From Sporosarcina sp. BI001-red (GTDB taxonomy: Bacteria > Bacillota > Bacilli > Bacillales_A > Planococcaceae): a stretch of 64,000 nt of DNA. Location: contig NZ_QQAK01000011.1 in the NCBI RefSeq assembly GCF_003384035.1, positions 124,001 through 188,000 on the forward strand, in the 5' to 3' direction. Within the stretch, counting starts at the first letter, position 1, and each line of letters starts with the position of its first letter. Made by a program: the position numbers and the translations under genes. Below are positions 18,422 through 27,645 of the stretch, piece after piece. The notes beneath the pieces are model-generated. The model saw only the letters and a list, made by a program, of their open reading frames with translations. It did not search any database and had not been told where the DNA came from.

Positions 18422-19306
18422 ATGCTCCATACCCGACAACCGTCTAGTCCATCCAGAATTCGTTTCCGTCTTCTAGCTGATCGAGCGGCTAAACTAGTGT
18501 TTGGTGCTGCGGCTCTATTTGGAATTGTCATCATGGGCATCTTGTTGGCTCGTATCACTTCTGAAGGGCTGAGTTGGCTTTCACTCGACTTTCTAACAGG
18601 GCGCTTTTCTACCTCTCCAGAAAAGGCAGGTATTATGGGTGCCGTGCTCGGCACCTTCTGGTTACTTGCCGTTGTTGTTCCTGTAACTATGATCGTGGGA
18701 ATCGGTTCTGCTGTTTACTTGGAACTCTATTCAAAGAACGGTAAGATCAGAACGTTCATTCAAACCAATATCGCGAATCTTGCTGGCGTTCCTTCGATTG
18801 TTTACGGAATTCTAGGTTTAACTGTTTTTGTAAGAGTACTTGGATTTGGAAGTGTCGTGCTCGCTGGAGGACTTACGTTGTCATTACTCATCCTACCAAT
18901 TGTCATTGTGGCTGCTCAAGAAGCACTACGATCCGTTCCAAGTCAGCTTGGTGATGCCTCTTACGCATTAGGTGGTTCGAAATGGCAAACTATACAGTCA
19001 GTGATTTTACCTGTCGCCCTCCCCTCTATTATGACGGGCGCAATTTTAGCTCTTTCAAGAGCTATCGGAGAGACTGCACCGCTTGTCGTACTCGGTATAC
19101 CTGCGTTACTCATCCCATTCCCAGGAGGAATCTTAGATCGTTTCACAGTGTTACCGATGCAAATCTACTACTGGACATTGGATGCAGCGCTCGTCGCTGA
19201 TTATGCTCACCTAGCAGCAGCTGCCAGCATTGTATTGCTCATCAGCCTATTCCTCTTAAACGGTTCCGCGATTTACCTGAGAAACAAGTACAGTATGAAA
19301 GCATAA
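18422..19306 (+). CDS. pstA: Phosphate ABC transporter permease PstA
   Basis: 294 residues from the ATG at 18422, eight bases after GGGAGG; longer in-frame versions reaching 18380 overlap pstC and have no site. Six membrane segments, GVPSIVYGILGL near the middle, and the EAA-type loop GDASYALGGSKWQTIQSVIL. Partner of PstC in the channel. The operon ends here at a bidirectional terminator; neither phoU nor a second pstB copy follows, which differs from many Bacillales pst operons that carry pstB at the end. Confidence 0.94.
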   Translation: MLHTRQPSSPSRIRFRLLADRAAKLVFGAAALFGIVIMGILLARITSEGLSWLSLDFLTGRFSTSPEKAGIMGAVLGTFWLLAVVVPVTMIVGIGSAVYLELYSKNGKIRTFIQTNIANLAGVPSIVYGILGLTVFVRVLGFGSVVLAGGLTLSLLILPIVIVAAQEALRSVPSQLGDASYALGGSKWQTIQSVILPVALPSIMTGAILALSRAIGETAPLVVLGIPALLIPFPGGILDRFTVLPMQIYYWTLDAALVADYAHLAAAASIVLLISLFLLNGSAIYLRNKYSMKA

Positions 19307-19311
19307 CAACA

Positions 19312-19347
19312 AAAACGCTAGTTCCCATTTAACGGAACTAGCGTTTT
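19312..19347. terminator. Bidirectional terminator between pstA and the receiver gene
   Basis: AAAACGCTAGTTCC (19312-19325) pairs perfectly with GGAACTAGCGTTTT (19334-19347), loop of eight bases. It serves the convergent genes on both sides. Confidence 0.92.
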
Positions 19348-19354
19348 CTTATAG

Positions 19355-19729
19355 TTATACGGACCCTTCCAATACTTGTTTTACGAGCGTTACAAGTTCT
19401 GAAGGACTAAAAGGCTTAGGCATGAAGTAATCCGCTCCAAAATGAGCAGCTAAGTCTCTATCTGATTGCTGGGCTTTGGCAGTTAGCATAATAATTGGAA
19501 TCCCAAGATTGAGTGGCTGTAAGCGTTCCAACAACTCCGGCCCAGTCAATTTAGGCATCATGTAGTCGAGGAGTATGACATCAAAATGACCAGTTACAGC
19601 CTTGTCGAGCCCTTCTTGTCCGTCTTGCGCTTCTTCCACCGCATATCCTTCAAAAGAAAGCGTATCAGCGATTAGCATCCTTAAAATTTCTTCATCATCG
19701 ACCACCAATATCTTCTTGCCTTCTTCCAT
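19355..19729 (-). CDS. Stand-alone receiver-domain response regulator
   Basis: 124 residues from the ATG at 19729, which follows AGGAGG at good spacing; an upstream in-frame start at 19807 overlaps the previous gene. Only a receiver domain: acidic pocket VVDDEE, phospho-accepting Asp in ILLDYMMP (about residue 56), Thr in MLTAKA and Lys in MPKPFS. No output domain, so it resembles Spo0F or CheY-type phosphorelay intermediates. It lies 31 bp downstream of the Hpt-REC-GGDEF-REC gene and very probably shares its transcript. A role as acceptor or phosphate sink for that protein's Hpt is inference. Confidence 0.9.
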   Translation of the reverse strand: MEEGKKILVVDDEEILRMLIADTLSFEGYAVEEAQDGQEGLDKAVTGHFDVILLDYMMPKLTGPELLERLQPLNLGIPIIMLTAKAQQSDRDLAAHFGADYFMPKPFSPSELVTLVKQVLEGSV

Positions 19730-19760
19730 GAGCGATCCTCCTGGTGTAGCCAATTTTGTA

Positions 19761-21362
19761 TTAAAACAATCTGGATGACAAGTTCTGGATGCGGGATAAA
19801 ATCTCATTCTTTTGGAATGGTTTCATCATATAATCATCAGCACCGAGCCATAGTGCAGACTTAATGTCTTGGTCACTCGTTCGGGCCGTCATCATCGAGA
19901 CCAGGATATTATTTGTATCAGGTCTTCGCTTGAGACGTTCTAATACTTCCAGTCCATCCATACCCGGCATTATCCCATCTAGCAGGATAATGAAGTTCGT
20001 GTCAGGATCATACCAATCTGCTGCTAAAAATGAAACTCCGTCTTCAAACAACTTCACCGATAACTCAATGTCCGGCAAACTCCATCCGCTTAGTTCCTCT
20101 TCCAACATTGTACGAATAAGAAGATCATCGTCGATAATAATGACTTGAAGTTTACGTTTTACTTCTACTTGATTCTTATCAAAAATAACACTTTGATTTC
20201 GTCCTGTGCGCTTAGCCTGATAAAGTGCTTGGTCAGCTTCAATAAGAAGCATTTCTAGCCTTCCTTCATATTCTGCTATTCCTGCAGAAAACGTCACGGA
20301 AAATGATTTGTCTCCTTCTTCAAACACAACTCCATTAAAGGATTCATGCAATCGTTCTACGAAAGTATGCGCTTCGTCTTTGCCACCAGAAATGAGCATG
20401 GCAAACTCTTCGCCACCGTAACGGAAGATATAGTCAGTCTCTCGTTTTTCTGCCAGAGCGATCCTGCTGAAGTTTTTAAGCACTTCATCACCTGTATGAT
20501 GTCCATATGTATCATTTACACTCTTAAAATGATCTAAGTCTATCATAACGACTGAGAAAGGAATTCCTGAGCGTAATGTTAGCCGTTCACAATACTTCAG
20601 CATCTCATCCAAACGCTTCCGATTACCTACGCCAGTTAATCCGTCTGTTGTAATGGATTGACTAATCGCTTTCCTCAATTTATCCCTATTGAATAAGTAA
20701 GGCAAAAATACGTTCAGGTCAAATGGCTTGCGGATGAAATCCATCAAGCCTGCTGTATATGCCTGACCAATGACTTCATCTGAATGGTTACTGCTCATTA
20801 ATATAGAAACCACATGTCGGTCACTGGCAGTATCACGGATTTTTTCAAACACATCCAAACCTGTCATATCCGGGAGTTGCAGATCGATCATCACCATGTT
20901 TGGTTGCATATCGTAAAATTGCTGAATACCACGCGTGCCGTTCATGGCGACAAGTACTTGGGCACCGAGCTGTTCCAGCAATTCTTTAACAAATGAGACA
21001 AACTCTAAATCATCATCAATGAGTAAGATGAAAGTATCCTGGTCGAAATGATTCACGGATAAGTCTGGCAATACAAGATCCCGTCTTTTCTTCTCGTTCC
21101 CATTTGCCAGTAATCGAATGTTCTTTTTAAAATTTTTTAATGATGAAATTGGTATACCCGCTTCATCATCTGGGGACAAGATTTCTAAATGTGCATCGCA
21201 AAATTCAGCTAGGGGCTGAAGACCAATCGTTCCTGCTGTCCCCTTCAATGTATGAAGAAATGCATAGAGTTCTGACTCGTTCACTATTTTCTTGTTACCC
21301 CATTGTGTAAAAGAATCTTCAATCTTTTCAGCCAGTAGTTTTCGATATTTTTCGTAATCCAC
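19761..21362 (-). CDS. Hpt-REC-GGDEF-REC diguanylate cyclase
   Basis: 533 residues from the GTG at 21362, five bases after GGGGAGGTG; a TTG 21 bases upstream lacks a site. Domains: Hpt (LHTLKGTAG, His about 37), receiver 1 (LLIDDD, Asp in MIDLQLPDMTG), GGDEF (DGLTGVGNRKRL, then RYGGEEFAML), receiver 2 (IIIDDD, Asp in LLDGIMPGMDG, Lys in MKPFQ). The active-site GGEEF is intact, and RETD five residues before it is a full product-inhibition I-site. It should make c-di-GMP under control of phosphoryl transfer. With the hybrid kinase and the lone receiver it supplies every element of a phosphorelay. No membrane segment. It follows a terminator after glmM, so it starts a new unit. Confidence 0.9.
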   Translation of the reverse strand: MDYEKYRKLLAEKIEDSFTQWGNKKIVNESELYAFLHTLKGTAGTIGLQPLAEFCDAHLEILSPDDEAGIPISSLKNFKKNIRLLANGNEKKRRDLVLPDLSVNHFDQDTFILLIDDDLEFVSFVKELLEQLGAQVLVAMNGTRGIQQFYDMQPNMVMIDLQLPDMTGLDVFEKIRDTASDRHVVSILMSSNHSDEVIGQAYTAGLMDFIRKPFDLNVFLPYLFNRDKLRKAISQSITTDGLTGVGNRKRLDEMLKYCERLTLRSGIPFSVVMIDLDHFKSVNDTYGHHTGDEVLKNFSRIALAEKRETDYIFRYGGEEFAMLISGGKDEAHTFVERLHESFNGVVFEEGDKSFSVTFSAGIAEYEGRLEMLLIEADQALYQAKRTGRNQSVIFDKNQVEVKRKLQVIIIDDDLLIRTMLEEELSGWSLPDIELSVKLFEDGVSFLAADWYDPDTNFIILLDGIMPGMDGLEVLERLKRRPDTNNILVSMMTARTSDQDIKSALWLGADDYMMKPFQKNEILSRIQNLSSRLF

Positions 21363-21433
21363 CCCTACACCTCCCCGTCCCAACTACGGTAGATCTTCTC
21401 TTTATCCCCTTTATACATGAAACATCATTCCTT

Positions 21434-21474
21434 TTAAAAAAACTGAAGCCCTTTTATATCCAGGAACTTCAGTT
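21434..21474 (-). terminator. Terminator of the glmM unit
   Basis: AACTGAAG (21441-21448) pairs with CTTCAGTT (21467-21474); on the minus strand seven T follow the stem. This closes the cdaA-cdaR-glmM unit. Confidence 0.8.
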
Positions 21475-21489
21475 CTTCGTAAAATATCG

Positions 21490-22839
21490 TTAGTCTAATC
21501 CCATTTCTTGCGTAACCACATTGACAATCCTTGTGCTGTAACTTTCACATGCTTCCGTTGTAGGTGCCTCCACCATCACACGAACTAGTGGCTCTGTACC
21601 TGAAGGTCGCACGAGAACCCGTCCTTCTCCAGCCATTTCAACTTCCACTTCGTTGATAATCATAGCGACCTTGGCGTTATCCGTCACTGCATGCTTATCC
21701 GTCACTCGGATATTCACAAGCTTTTGAGGATAAATCGTCATCCCACTCGTCAACTCAGATAACTTCTTACCTGTTCTCTTCATAATATTCACAAGTTGGA
21801 GTCCAGTGATGAGACCGTCTCCTGTTGTATTGTAGTCCAGCAAAACAATATGTCCCGACTGTTCTCCGCCAAGATTGTAGTTGCCTCTTCTCATTTCTTC
21901 TACTACATACCGATCACCTACAGCTGTTTGGGTACTTTGGATTCCTTGGTCATCTAACGCTTTGTAGAATCCAAGATTACTCATAACTGTAGAAACAACC
22001 GTATCTGAGTTCAACGCGCCTTTAGAATGAAGATAGGTTCCAATTACATACATAATCTGGTCTCCATCAACAATTGTACCTGTTTCGTCAACTGCGATTA
22101 AACGATCCCCATCACCATCAAATGCGAGTCCGATTTGGGCGTTTTTCTCAAGGACTAGTTTAGCCAGTTCTTCAGGGTGTGTAGAGCCAACCCCGTCATT
22201 AATGTTCAATCCATTTGGGGATGCCCCCATCGTAGTGAGATCGGCTTCTAAATCTGCAAAAACGTGTGTCGCAATCGTAGAAGTTGCACCATGTGCACAA
22301 TCGAGTACAACGTGCATACCTTCAAAATCACCATCTATTGTTTGTTTCAAATACTGATTGTATTTTTGACAGCCTTCGAAGTATTCTGTAATGGTGCCTA
22401 CATCGCCACCAGTTGGACGCGGTAAGGTATCTATCTCCGCATTTAAGAGCTGCTCAATTTCAGATTCAAGATCGTCCGATAGCTTAAAGCCATCTGCTCC
22501 AAAGAATTTAATACCATTATCTTCGACTGGATTATGTGAAGCTGAAATCATAACACCCGCTTGAGCATTCATTGCTCTTGTTAAATAGGCGACTCCTGGT
22601 GTACTGATTACACCCAGTGTCATGACTTCGACTCCTGTTGACAAAAGCCCTGCGATTAACGCACTCTCTAACATTTGACCAGAAATACGGGTATCTTTTC
22701 CAACAAGAACACGTGCTACTTCCGTTGAATGTTGCGTGAGGACGTGACCACCAAAACGACCTAACTTAAATGCCAACTCTGGAGTCAATTCTGAATTTGC
22801 AACGCCTCTTACACCATCCGTACCGAAATACTTAGTCAT
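21490..22839 (-). CDS. glmM: Phosphoglucosamine mutase GlmM
   Basis: 449 residues; I prefer the ATG at 22839, eight bases after GGGAG, to the ATG two codons upstream which is too close to the site. It interconverts glucosamine-6-phosphate and glucosamine-1-phosphate for UDP-GlcNAc synthesis. Motifs: phosphoserine loop [12 protein letters not shown] (about residue 100), metal loop AFDGDGDR, sugar loop GGEQSGH, phosphate-binding [11 protein letters not shown]. It follows cdaR by 38 bp as in other Firmicutes, where GlmM also dampens CdaA activity. In B. subtilis glmS is next; here it is replaced by the phosphorelay genes. Confidence 0.96.
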   Translation of the reverse strand: MTKYFGTDGVRGVANSELTPELAFKLGRFGGHVLTQHSTEVARVLVGKDTRISGQMLESALIAGLLSTGVEVMTLGVISTPGVAYLTRAMNAQAGVMISASHNPVEDNGIKFFGADGFKLSDDLESEIEQLLNAEIDTLPRPTGGDVGTITEYFEGCQKYNQYLKQTIDGDFEGMHVVLDCAHGATSTIATHVFADLEADLTTMGASPNGLNINDGVGSTHPEELAKLVLEKNAQIGLAFDGDGDRLIAVDETGTIVDGDQIMYVIGTYLHSKGALNSDTVVSTVMSNLGFYKALDDQGIQSTQTAVGDRYVVEEMRRGNYNLGGEQSGHIVLLDYNTTGDGLITGLQLVNIMKRTGKKLSELTSGMTIYPQKLVNIRVTDKHAVTDNAKVAMIINEVEVEMAGEGRVLVRPSGTEPLVRVMVEAPTTEACESYSTRIVNVVTQEMGLD

Positions 22840-22877
22840 TTTCATTCTCCCTTTCGATCCTAGCCATTCTGCGTACT

Positions 22878-24239
22878 TTACGCGTGTTCAACCATTACTG
22901 TAATATCTTTAAAATTCACTTCATAATGAACGTCTGGTGGTACTTGCACAAAAACGGGGAGGACATGGTCTCCTACATGGTTCACACGTTTCGCATCAGC
23001 AAATACTATAACATCCGATTCAGTAAGGGCATCGATTATTTTCTCTTCGCCTGTTACCGTAACGGCCGCTACTCCATCTGAAGGCTTAACGATATTCCCT
23101 GTAAGACTCTTGTCTAGACCTTGTATCCCAATATTTATACCAGTGAATTCACGAGTCTTTTTAGTAATTGCTGTAGGTTCCTGTTCATTGAAGGATGGTT
23201 CTTCTGTTGTGACATCCGAATTCGTAGATCCTTCAGAGGTAGGCAGACTGGCCTGATCATCTTCTTTATCGTCGTCAGCCTTTTCCTTTTCTCCTTCTGA
23301 AGATACTTTGACATCGATATTGACGTTTATTTTATCAACAGACATTTTCAGTATCCCTTTAGGTTTCGGCAATTCAATCGATTGCTTCCCACTTCCGGAC
23401 AGCTCGCTTACATCTACATCCACGTTCAGCTGATCGATGGCATCTACCGTTTTACGGGGACCATACAAGGTAACCATTTCTTCATCGGTTGTTAAGGAAT
23501 TGACGGTAACTCCTTCTTTTGTTTTCCCCTTTTGCTTTACGGAAATCGGTACCTCTTTATGATACGCTTCTACATGCACTTTTACAGTGACTTCTTCTGG
23601 TTCAATAGAAACATTCAACTTATTCAAATCCCGATCGAGTACTCGAACTCTTCCTTTTTGCTCGAACGATTTGTTGATCCCATTATCACCAGTTACAGAA
23701 ACTTTTACAAAATTAATGGAATCCACAACACTTTTCGCGCCCGTCACTTCTATCGTCGATGGATCCACTTCCATTTTCGCCAGTTCATAATCATCTGCCA
23801 GTAACTTATCATTCATTTCCGGATCCACTCTAAATGATTGTGTAACTTTCTCTTCAATGTTCACTTCTATGGTCGCTGGATCCAATTCGACTTTGATTTT
23901 ATCCGAAATATTTTCAGTCTGAATTTGAACCGTGTGACTTCCCATAGGCATGCTCCTCAAATCGACTTTCAAAGTAAAGTCTTTAAGCAATTTCGTTTTT
24001 TGCACTATAGTCGCCGGCCCTTTAATGGTCATATTAACCGTTTCAGGTACCCCTGTAACCACTAAGTTTTCGTTGTCGTAGTAAACCTCCACGGGTACAT
24101 CACCAATAATATCCATCGAGTCCCCTGCATTTGCAAGAGATGATTTTTCTTGGTCTGCACGCACAGAAAAGAAGAGAAATAGTGCAAGTGCGAGTGCCGT
24201 TAATCGCAGAAACCAAGGACTATCCATGAATTTATCCAT
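22878..24239 (-). CDS. cdaR: CdaA regulatory protein CdaR (YbbR domains)
   Basis: 453 residues. One membrane segment close to the N-terminus ([19 protein letters not shown]) anchors a large extracytoplasmic part built of several YbbR repeats, seen as recurring blocks such as [30 protein letters not shown] and [19 protein letters not shown]. An acidic low-complexity linker ([11 protein letters not shown] and following) precedes the last repeat. It binds and modulates the c-di-AMP cyclase CdaA. The gene overlaps cdaA by 8 bp, consistent with the conserved cdaA-cdaR-glmM operon. Confidence 0.94.
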   Translation of the reverse strand: MDKFMDSPWFLRLTALALALFLFFSVRADQEKSSLANAGDSMDIIGDVPVEVYYDNENLVVTGVPETVNMTIKGPATIVQKTKLLKDFTLKVDLRSMPMGSHTVQIQTENISDKIKVELDPATIEVNIEEKVTQSFRVDPEMNDKLLADDYELAKMEVDPSTIEVTGAKSVVDSINFVKVSVTGDNGINKSFEQKGRVRVLDRDLNKLNVSIEPEEVTVKVHVEAYHKEVPISVKQKGKTKEGVTVNSLTTDEEMVTLYGPRKTVDAIDQLNVDVDVSELSGSGKQSIELPKPKGILKMSVDKINVNIDVKVSSEGEKEKADDDKEDDQASLPTSEGSTNSDVTTEEPSFNEQEPTAITKKTREFTGINIGIQGLDKSLTGNIVKPSDGVAAVTVTGEEKIIDALTESDVIVFADAKRVNHVGDHVLPVFVQVPPDVHYEVNFKDITVMVEHA

Positions 24240-25071
24240 TTTTCCTCTTCCCCCATTTCCAAATGGAGTTTACAGCGCTAACCGCTGTAGTGTCTTCGAA
24301 CCATGCGAGACGTACGATCTTTTCAAATTCTTCCATCGTGACATTACGATTAATATCCCCGTCAATTGTCACACTCACTGCTCCGGTTTCTTCTGAAACA
24401 ATAATTGTAAAGGCATCTGTGACTTCACTAATTCCCAATGCCGCTCTGTGGCGTGTTCCTAGTTCCTTTGAAATGAATGGACTTTCGGAAAGCGGTAAAT
24501 AACATGCCGCTGCAGCAATTTTGTTTTTCTGAACGATAACTGCCCCATCATGCAACGGTGTATTGGGAATAAAGATATTGATAATTAATTCAGAGGAAAT
24601 ATCTGAATTCATCGCTATGCCCGTCTCAATATATTCACTGAGTCCTGTTTCTTTTTCGACTGTTATAAGTGCACCAATTCGGCGTTTCGCCATATAACTT
24701 ACTGACTTAGTAAATGCACTAATTAGGCGATCCCGCTCTTCTTCCTCTTGCATTTGATTTCGAGCAAACAATCGCCCACGACCTAGCTGTTCAAGTGCAC
24801 GACGCAATTCAGGCTGGAATATAATAATAACCGCAAGGAACCCCCATGTCAGAACTTGCTCTACCATCCATTTCAAAGTGTCGAGTCCAAGTAAGTCTGT
24901 CAATATCCGAACAATTAAAATGACAAATATTCCTTTTAACAGCTGTACAGCTTTTGTACCTTTGATAATTGTGATGAGTTTATACACAACAAACCAAACG
25001 AGAAGCACATCCAAAATGGCTTTCAAGACTTCAACAGCATTCATATTTGTAACTATTCCCCAATCAGGCAT
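24232..25071 (-). CDS. cdaA: Diadenylate cyclase CdaA
   Basis: 279 residues; ATG after AGGGGAAG. Three membrane segments in the first 100 residues are followed by a DAC domain with the two signature motifs: PLHDGAVIV (DGA) and GTRHRAALG (RHR), both complete, so the enzyme should be active. It condenses two ATP into c-di-AMP, which controls potassium and osmolyte transport and wall homeostasis. It is first in the cdaA-cdaR-glmM operon and lies 142 bp downstream of rsiW on the same strand, the usual Bacillales neighbourhood. Confidence 0.96.
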   Translation of the reverse strand: MPDWGIVTNMNAVEVLKAILDVLLVWFVVYKLITIIKGTKAVQLLKGIFVILIVRILTDLLGLDTLKWMVEQVLTWGFLAVIIIFQPELRRALEQLGRGRLFARNQMQEEEERDRLISAFTKSVSYMAKRRIGALITVEKETGLSEYIETGIAMNSDISSELIINIFIPNTPLHDGAVIVQKNKIAAAACYLPLSESPFISKELGTRHRAALGISEVTDAFTIIVSEETGAVSVTIDGDINRNVTMEEFEKIVRLAWFEDTTAVSAVNSIWKWGKRKNG

Positions 25072-25213
25072 GCGCTTCCCCTACCTTTACAGACAATTTT
25101 TCACTTATTTAAGTATACCATAGAGCACACTTTACATGCTGTACTTAGACGGGAATATAAGCTTTCAAGTTCCCGTAATTACTGAAAAAGCGATCGGCAT
25201 AATTGCACGTCGC

Positions 25214-25855
25214 TCACTCAGTTTCTTGCTTTTCAACTTTTTCAGGGGTCAGTCCTTTGAATGCAGTTTTGATCTTATACCATAACCAGTCGAATAGCTC
25301 ATCGATTTCTTCAATGTTCCCCGTTACTACGGCAGTAGAAGCCATGTACTTCTCTCCCCGTATGACAGTTACATTGCCATCCACTTCTCCCTCAATACGT
25401 ATATCCCCGTTTTTCACGACAAGGTCTCCCTTAATCACTTCACCAGCCGGGACGACAACTGTATCCCCTTCAATCACGAGGTTTGGTTGCATCGTAACTG
25501 AAAAATGATCGTTTGTATTGTAACTTGAAAATAGTGCTGCACTCATCAAAATGAGAAATAACGCTGCTGCAGACAACAATGGATGTCGGCGTAACCAACG
25601 ATTTACTCCTTTCTTCTTTTTGTGCTGTGTACTTTGTGGCAATCGAGCCATGACTCCCTCTGCAAATCCAATAGGTGCTTGCATCGGGTCTGCGAGTTCA
25701 AGAAGCGCGACCGCATCACTTAATTCCTCAAAAAGTATTTGGCACTCTTCGCATGTAGCTAGATGTTCGTTCAGTACCTGCTCTTGTTCAGGAGAGATTT
25801 CTCCATCCAGGTACTCGTGCATATACTGGACAACTTCAATTGGACAATTAGTCAT
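25214..25855 (-). CDS. rsiW: Anti-sigma factor RsiW
   Basis: 213 residues. The N-terminal zinc anti-sigma domain has the H-x3-C-x2-C motif in NEHLATCEECQ and an upstream Cys (MTNCPIE). One membrane segment follows (about residues 94-112, SAAALFLILMSAALFSS). The extracytoplasmic part has a short beta-rich repeat (VIEGDTVVVPAG, VIKGDLVVKNGDIRIEGEVDGNV) resembling polymer-forming bactofilin-type strands. RsiW holds SigW until regulated proteolysis by site-1 and site-2 proteases. It starts 11 bp after the sigW stop. Confidence 0.93.
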   Translation of the reverse strand: MTNCPIEVVQYMHEYLDGEISPEQEQVLNEHLATCEECQILFEELSDAVALLELADPMQAPIGFAEGVMARLPQSTQHKKKKGVNRWLRRHPLLSAAALFLILMSAALFSSYNTNDHFSVTMQPNLVIEGDTVVVPAGEVIKGDLVVKNGDIRIEGEVDGNVTVIRGEKYMASTAVVTGNIEEIDELFDWLWYKIKTAFKGLTPEKVEKQETE

Positions 25856-25866
25856 CCTTACCCCTC

Positions 25867-26430
25867 CTACATTGTACCTATCTGTTTTCGTAAAGCGTCC
25901 CGCCCTCGATGCACACGTGTTTTTACAGTGCCCAGCGGTAAATCTAATATGTCGGCAATCTCTTGGAGTGGTAGTTCTTCCATGTACCTTAGCGTTATGA
26001 CAGAACGATACTTTTCCGGCAAACGTCCGACCTCGTATTGAACACGTTCTTGTGTCTCCATACGTTCGACTTCCTCTTCGGGCAAATCTTCAGCAGCTGC
26101 AATTTGTGAGTACATATCGAGTCCTTCTGTACCAGGAACTTGCGCATCTAAGGAATAATCTGGTTTCTTTTTCCGAATCCTATCAATGCAAAGGTTTGTC
26201 GCAATTCGAAAAATCCAAGTTGAGAATTTCCGCTTTTGGTCAAATGTATGCAAATTAGAATACGCCCTCACAAAAGCCTCTTGCGCGATATCTTGTGCCT
26301 CTTCCCGACTACCGAGCATCCTGTAACAGACATGATATAAGCGGTGCTGAAACAGCAGTACAATTTCTTCAAAAGAATCCTGATTTCCTTTCAGCACTTC
26401 ATTTATTCGTTTATTGATCAATTCATCCAA
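25867..26430 (-). CDS. sigW: ECF RNA polymerase sigma factor SigW
   Basis: 187 residues starting at TTG 26430, nine bases after GGAGG. Region 2 (YRMLGSREEAQDIAQEAFVRAYSNL, quoted here only in part: AQDIAQEAFVRAY) and region 4 (LPLQEIADILDLPLGTVKTR) are clear. SigW directs the envelope-stress and antimicrobial-defence regulon of Bacillales. Identification rests on the pairing with rsiW, the downstream cdaA-cdaR-glmM, and a matching autoregulatory promoter 40 bp upstream. Cytosolic when released from RsiW. Confidence 0.94.
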   Translation of the reverse strand: MDELINKRINEVLKGNQDSFEEIVLLFQHRLYHVCYRMLGSREEAQDIAQEAFVRAYSNLHTFDQKRKFSTWIFRIATNLCIDRIRKKKPDYSLDAQVPGTEGLDMYSQIAAAEDLPEEEVERMETQERVQYEVGRLPEKYRSVITLRYMEELPLQEIADILDLPLGTVKTRVHRGRDALRKQIGTM

Positions 26431-26470
26431 CGAGTCTCATCCTCCGCTTCTGCTGCGGCTGTCCCTTCTA

Positions 26471-26497
26471 TACGGATGAAGGGGTCTACAGGTTTCA
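26471..26497 (-). promoter_or_regulatory. SigW-type autoregulatory promoter
   Basis: On the minus strand TGAAAC (26497-26492) is followed after 17 bases by CGTATA (from 26474). This fits the SigW consensus TGAAAC-N16/17-CGTA and lies just ahead of sigW. Confidence 0.85.
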
Positions 26498-26561
26498 TTA
26501 AATATAAATTCATTTTACCAAACAACACAAAATATTTCCTCACTATTTACAATACGGTAAA

Positions 26562-26591
26562 AAAAAAGTGACATGCAATAGGTTGCATGTC
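26562..26591 (-). terminator. Terminator of rocF
   Basis: GACATGCAA (26570-26578) and TTGCATGTC (26583-26591) form a nine-bp stem with a four-base loop; on the minus strand a run of about eight T follows. Confidence 0.85.
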
Positions 26592-26639
26592 GCTTTTCAC
26601 TCTATTATTTTCAATTTAAAAAACTGCGTTTGTCCGGTA

Positions 26640-27548
26640 CTATATAAGTTTTTCGCCAAATAACGAACCAATTAGTCCGACAGCTACGTCAGCAGTCGCA
26701 TTCTTATCATCCAAGATTGGATTCACTTCTACAAACTCCGCAGAAGTTAGCAATCCTGAATCTTGAAGCATCTCCATTGCTAAATGACTTTCCCGATAGC
26801 TGATTCCACCTGGTACTGGCGTTCCAACACCTGGCGTATAAAGTGGGTCTAATCCGTCCAAGTCCAGTGACAAATGAAGACCGTCAATATTTTTAGATGT
26901 TAAATAGTCGATAGCCTGATTCATAACAGACGTCATACCGTCCCTATCTATTTCGTGCATGGTGAACACGTTAATCCCCAAATCCTTAATCACTTCGCGT
27001 TCGCCAGGATCTACAGAACGTGCTCCGATGATAACGACGTTTTCAGGTTTGATTTTTTGACCTTTTTTATAGATGTTTACAAGCCGATCATGGCCCATTC
27101 CAAGGCTGACTGCTAGAGGCATCCCGTGAATATTGCCAGAAGGAGATGTTTTCTCAGTATTGATATCAGCGTGCGCATCATACCAGATAACTCCTAGATT
27201 ATTGTATTTCTCTGAAAGTCCTGCAAGTGTACCAATTGCCATGCTATGATCACCGCCGAAAACAAGCGGGAACTGTCCAGTCTTCGTCAACTCTGCCACA
27301 CGTTCAGCAAGATCCGTACATGCATTTGTAACTTCATCCAGGTTTTTCAACCCATCGCTGTCATGCCCAACGCGCTCTCCTGTTGGAATAGCGATATCTC
27401 CTGTATCTGTCACTTGATGACCAATCGCTTCAAGACGAGGTACGGCACCCGCGTAACGAATTGCACTAGGCCCCATATCTACGCCTCTACGGCTTTGTCC
27501 ATAATCAAGCGGAACCCCTACCAATGAAATGTTCAAATTCTTCTTCAT
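26640..27548 (-). CDS. rocF: Arginase
   Basis: 302 residues. It hydrolyses arginine to ornithine and urea, first step of arginine catabolism. All manganese-binding motifs are present: GGDHSMAIG (about residue 98), DAHADINT (about 124) and SLDLDGLDP (about 227). The N-terminal LVGVPLDYGQSRRGVDMGPSAIR separates it from agmatinases. Single-gene unit with its own promoter (27588-27616), a consensus ArgR/AhrC operator just upstream (27628-27645) and a terminator, so arginine-dependent activation is likely. Confidence 0.95.
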   Translation of the reverse strand: MKKNLNISLVGVPLDYGQSRRGVDMGPSAIRYAGAVPRLEAIGHQVTDTGDIAIPTGERVGHDSDGLKNLDEVTNACTDLAERVAELTKTGQFPLVFGGDHSMAIGTLAGLSEKYNNLGVIWYDAHADINTEKTSPSGNIHGMPLAVSLGMGHDRLVNIYKKGQKIKPENVVIIGARSVDPGEREVIKDLGINVFTMHEIDRDGMTSVMNQAIDYLTSKNIDGLHLSLDLDGLDPLYTPGVGTPVPGGISYRESHLAMEMLQDSGLLTSAEFVEVNPILDDKNATADVAVGLIGSLFGEKLI

Positions 27549-27587
27549 ATCTCTTTTCCCCCTGAAGTTTTCTTTGTCTACATTTAT

Positions 27588-27616
27588 ATTGTAACCGCTT
27601 CATTCTATTGACTCAA
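27588..27616 (-). promoter_or_regulatory. Vegetative promoter of rocF
   Basis: Minus strand TTGAGT (27616-27611), 17-bp spacer, TACAAT (27593-27588). It starts about 40 bp ahead of the rocF ATG. Confidence 0.7.
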
Positions 27617-27627
27617 CCAAGCAATAT

Positions 27628-27645
27628 ATTGAATATTTATTCAAT
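27628..27645 (-). promoter_or_regulatory. ARG box (ArgR/AhrC operator) upstream of rocF
   Basis: ATTGAATAAATATTCAAT on the minus strand is a full match to the 18-bp ARG box consensus WNTGAATWWWWATTCANW and is a near-perfect palindrome. It ends 11 bp upstream of the rocF -35 box and overlaps the last codons of the GGDEF-EAL gene. AhrC activates roc genes in B. subtilis from such sites. Confidence 0.8.
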
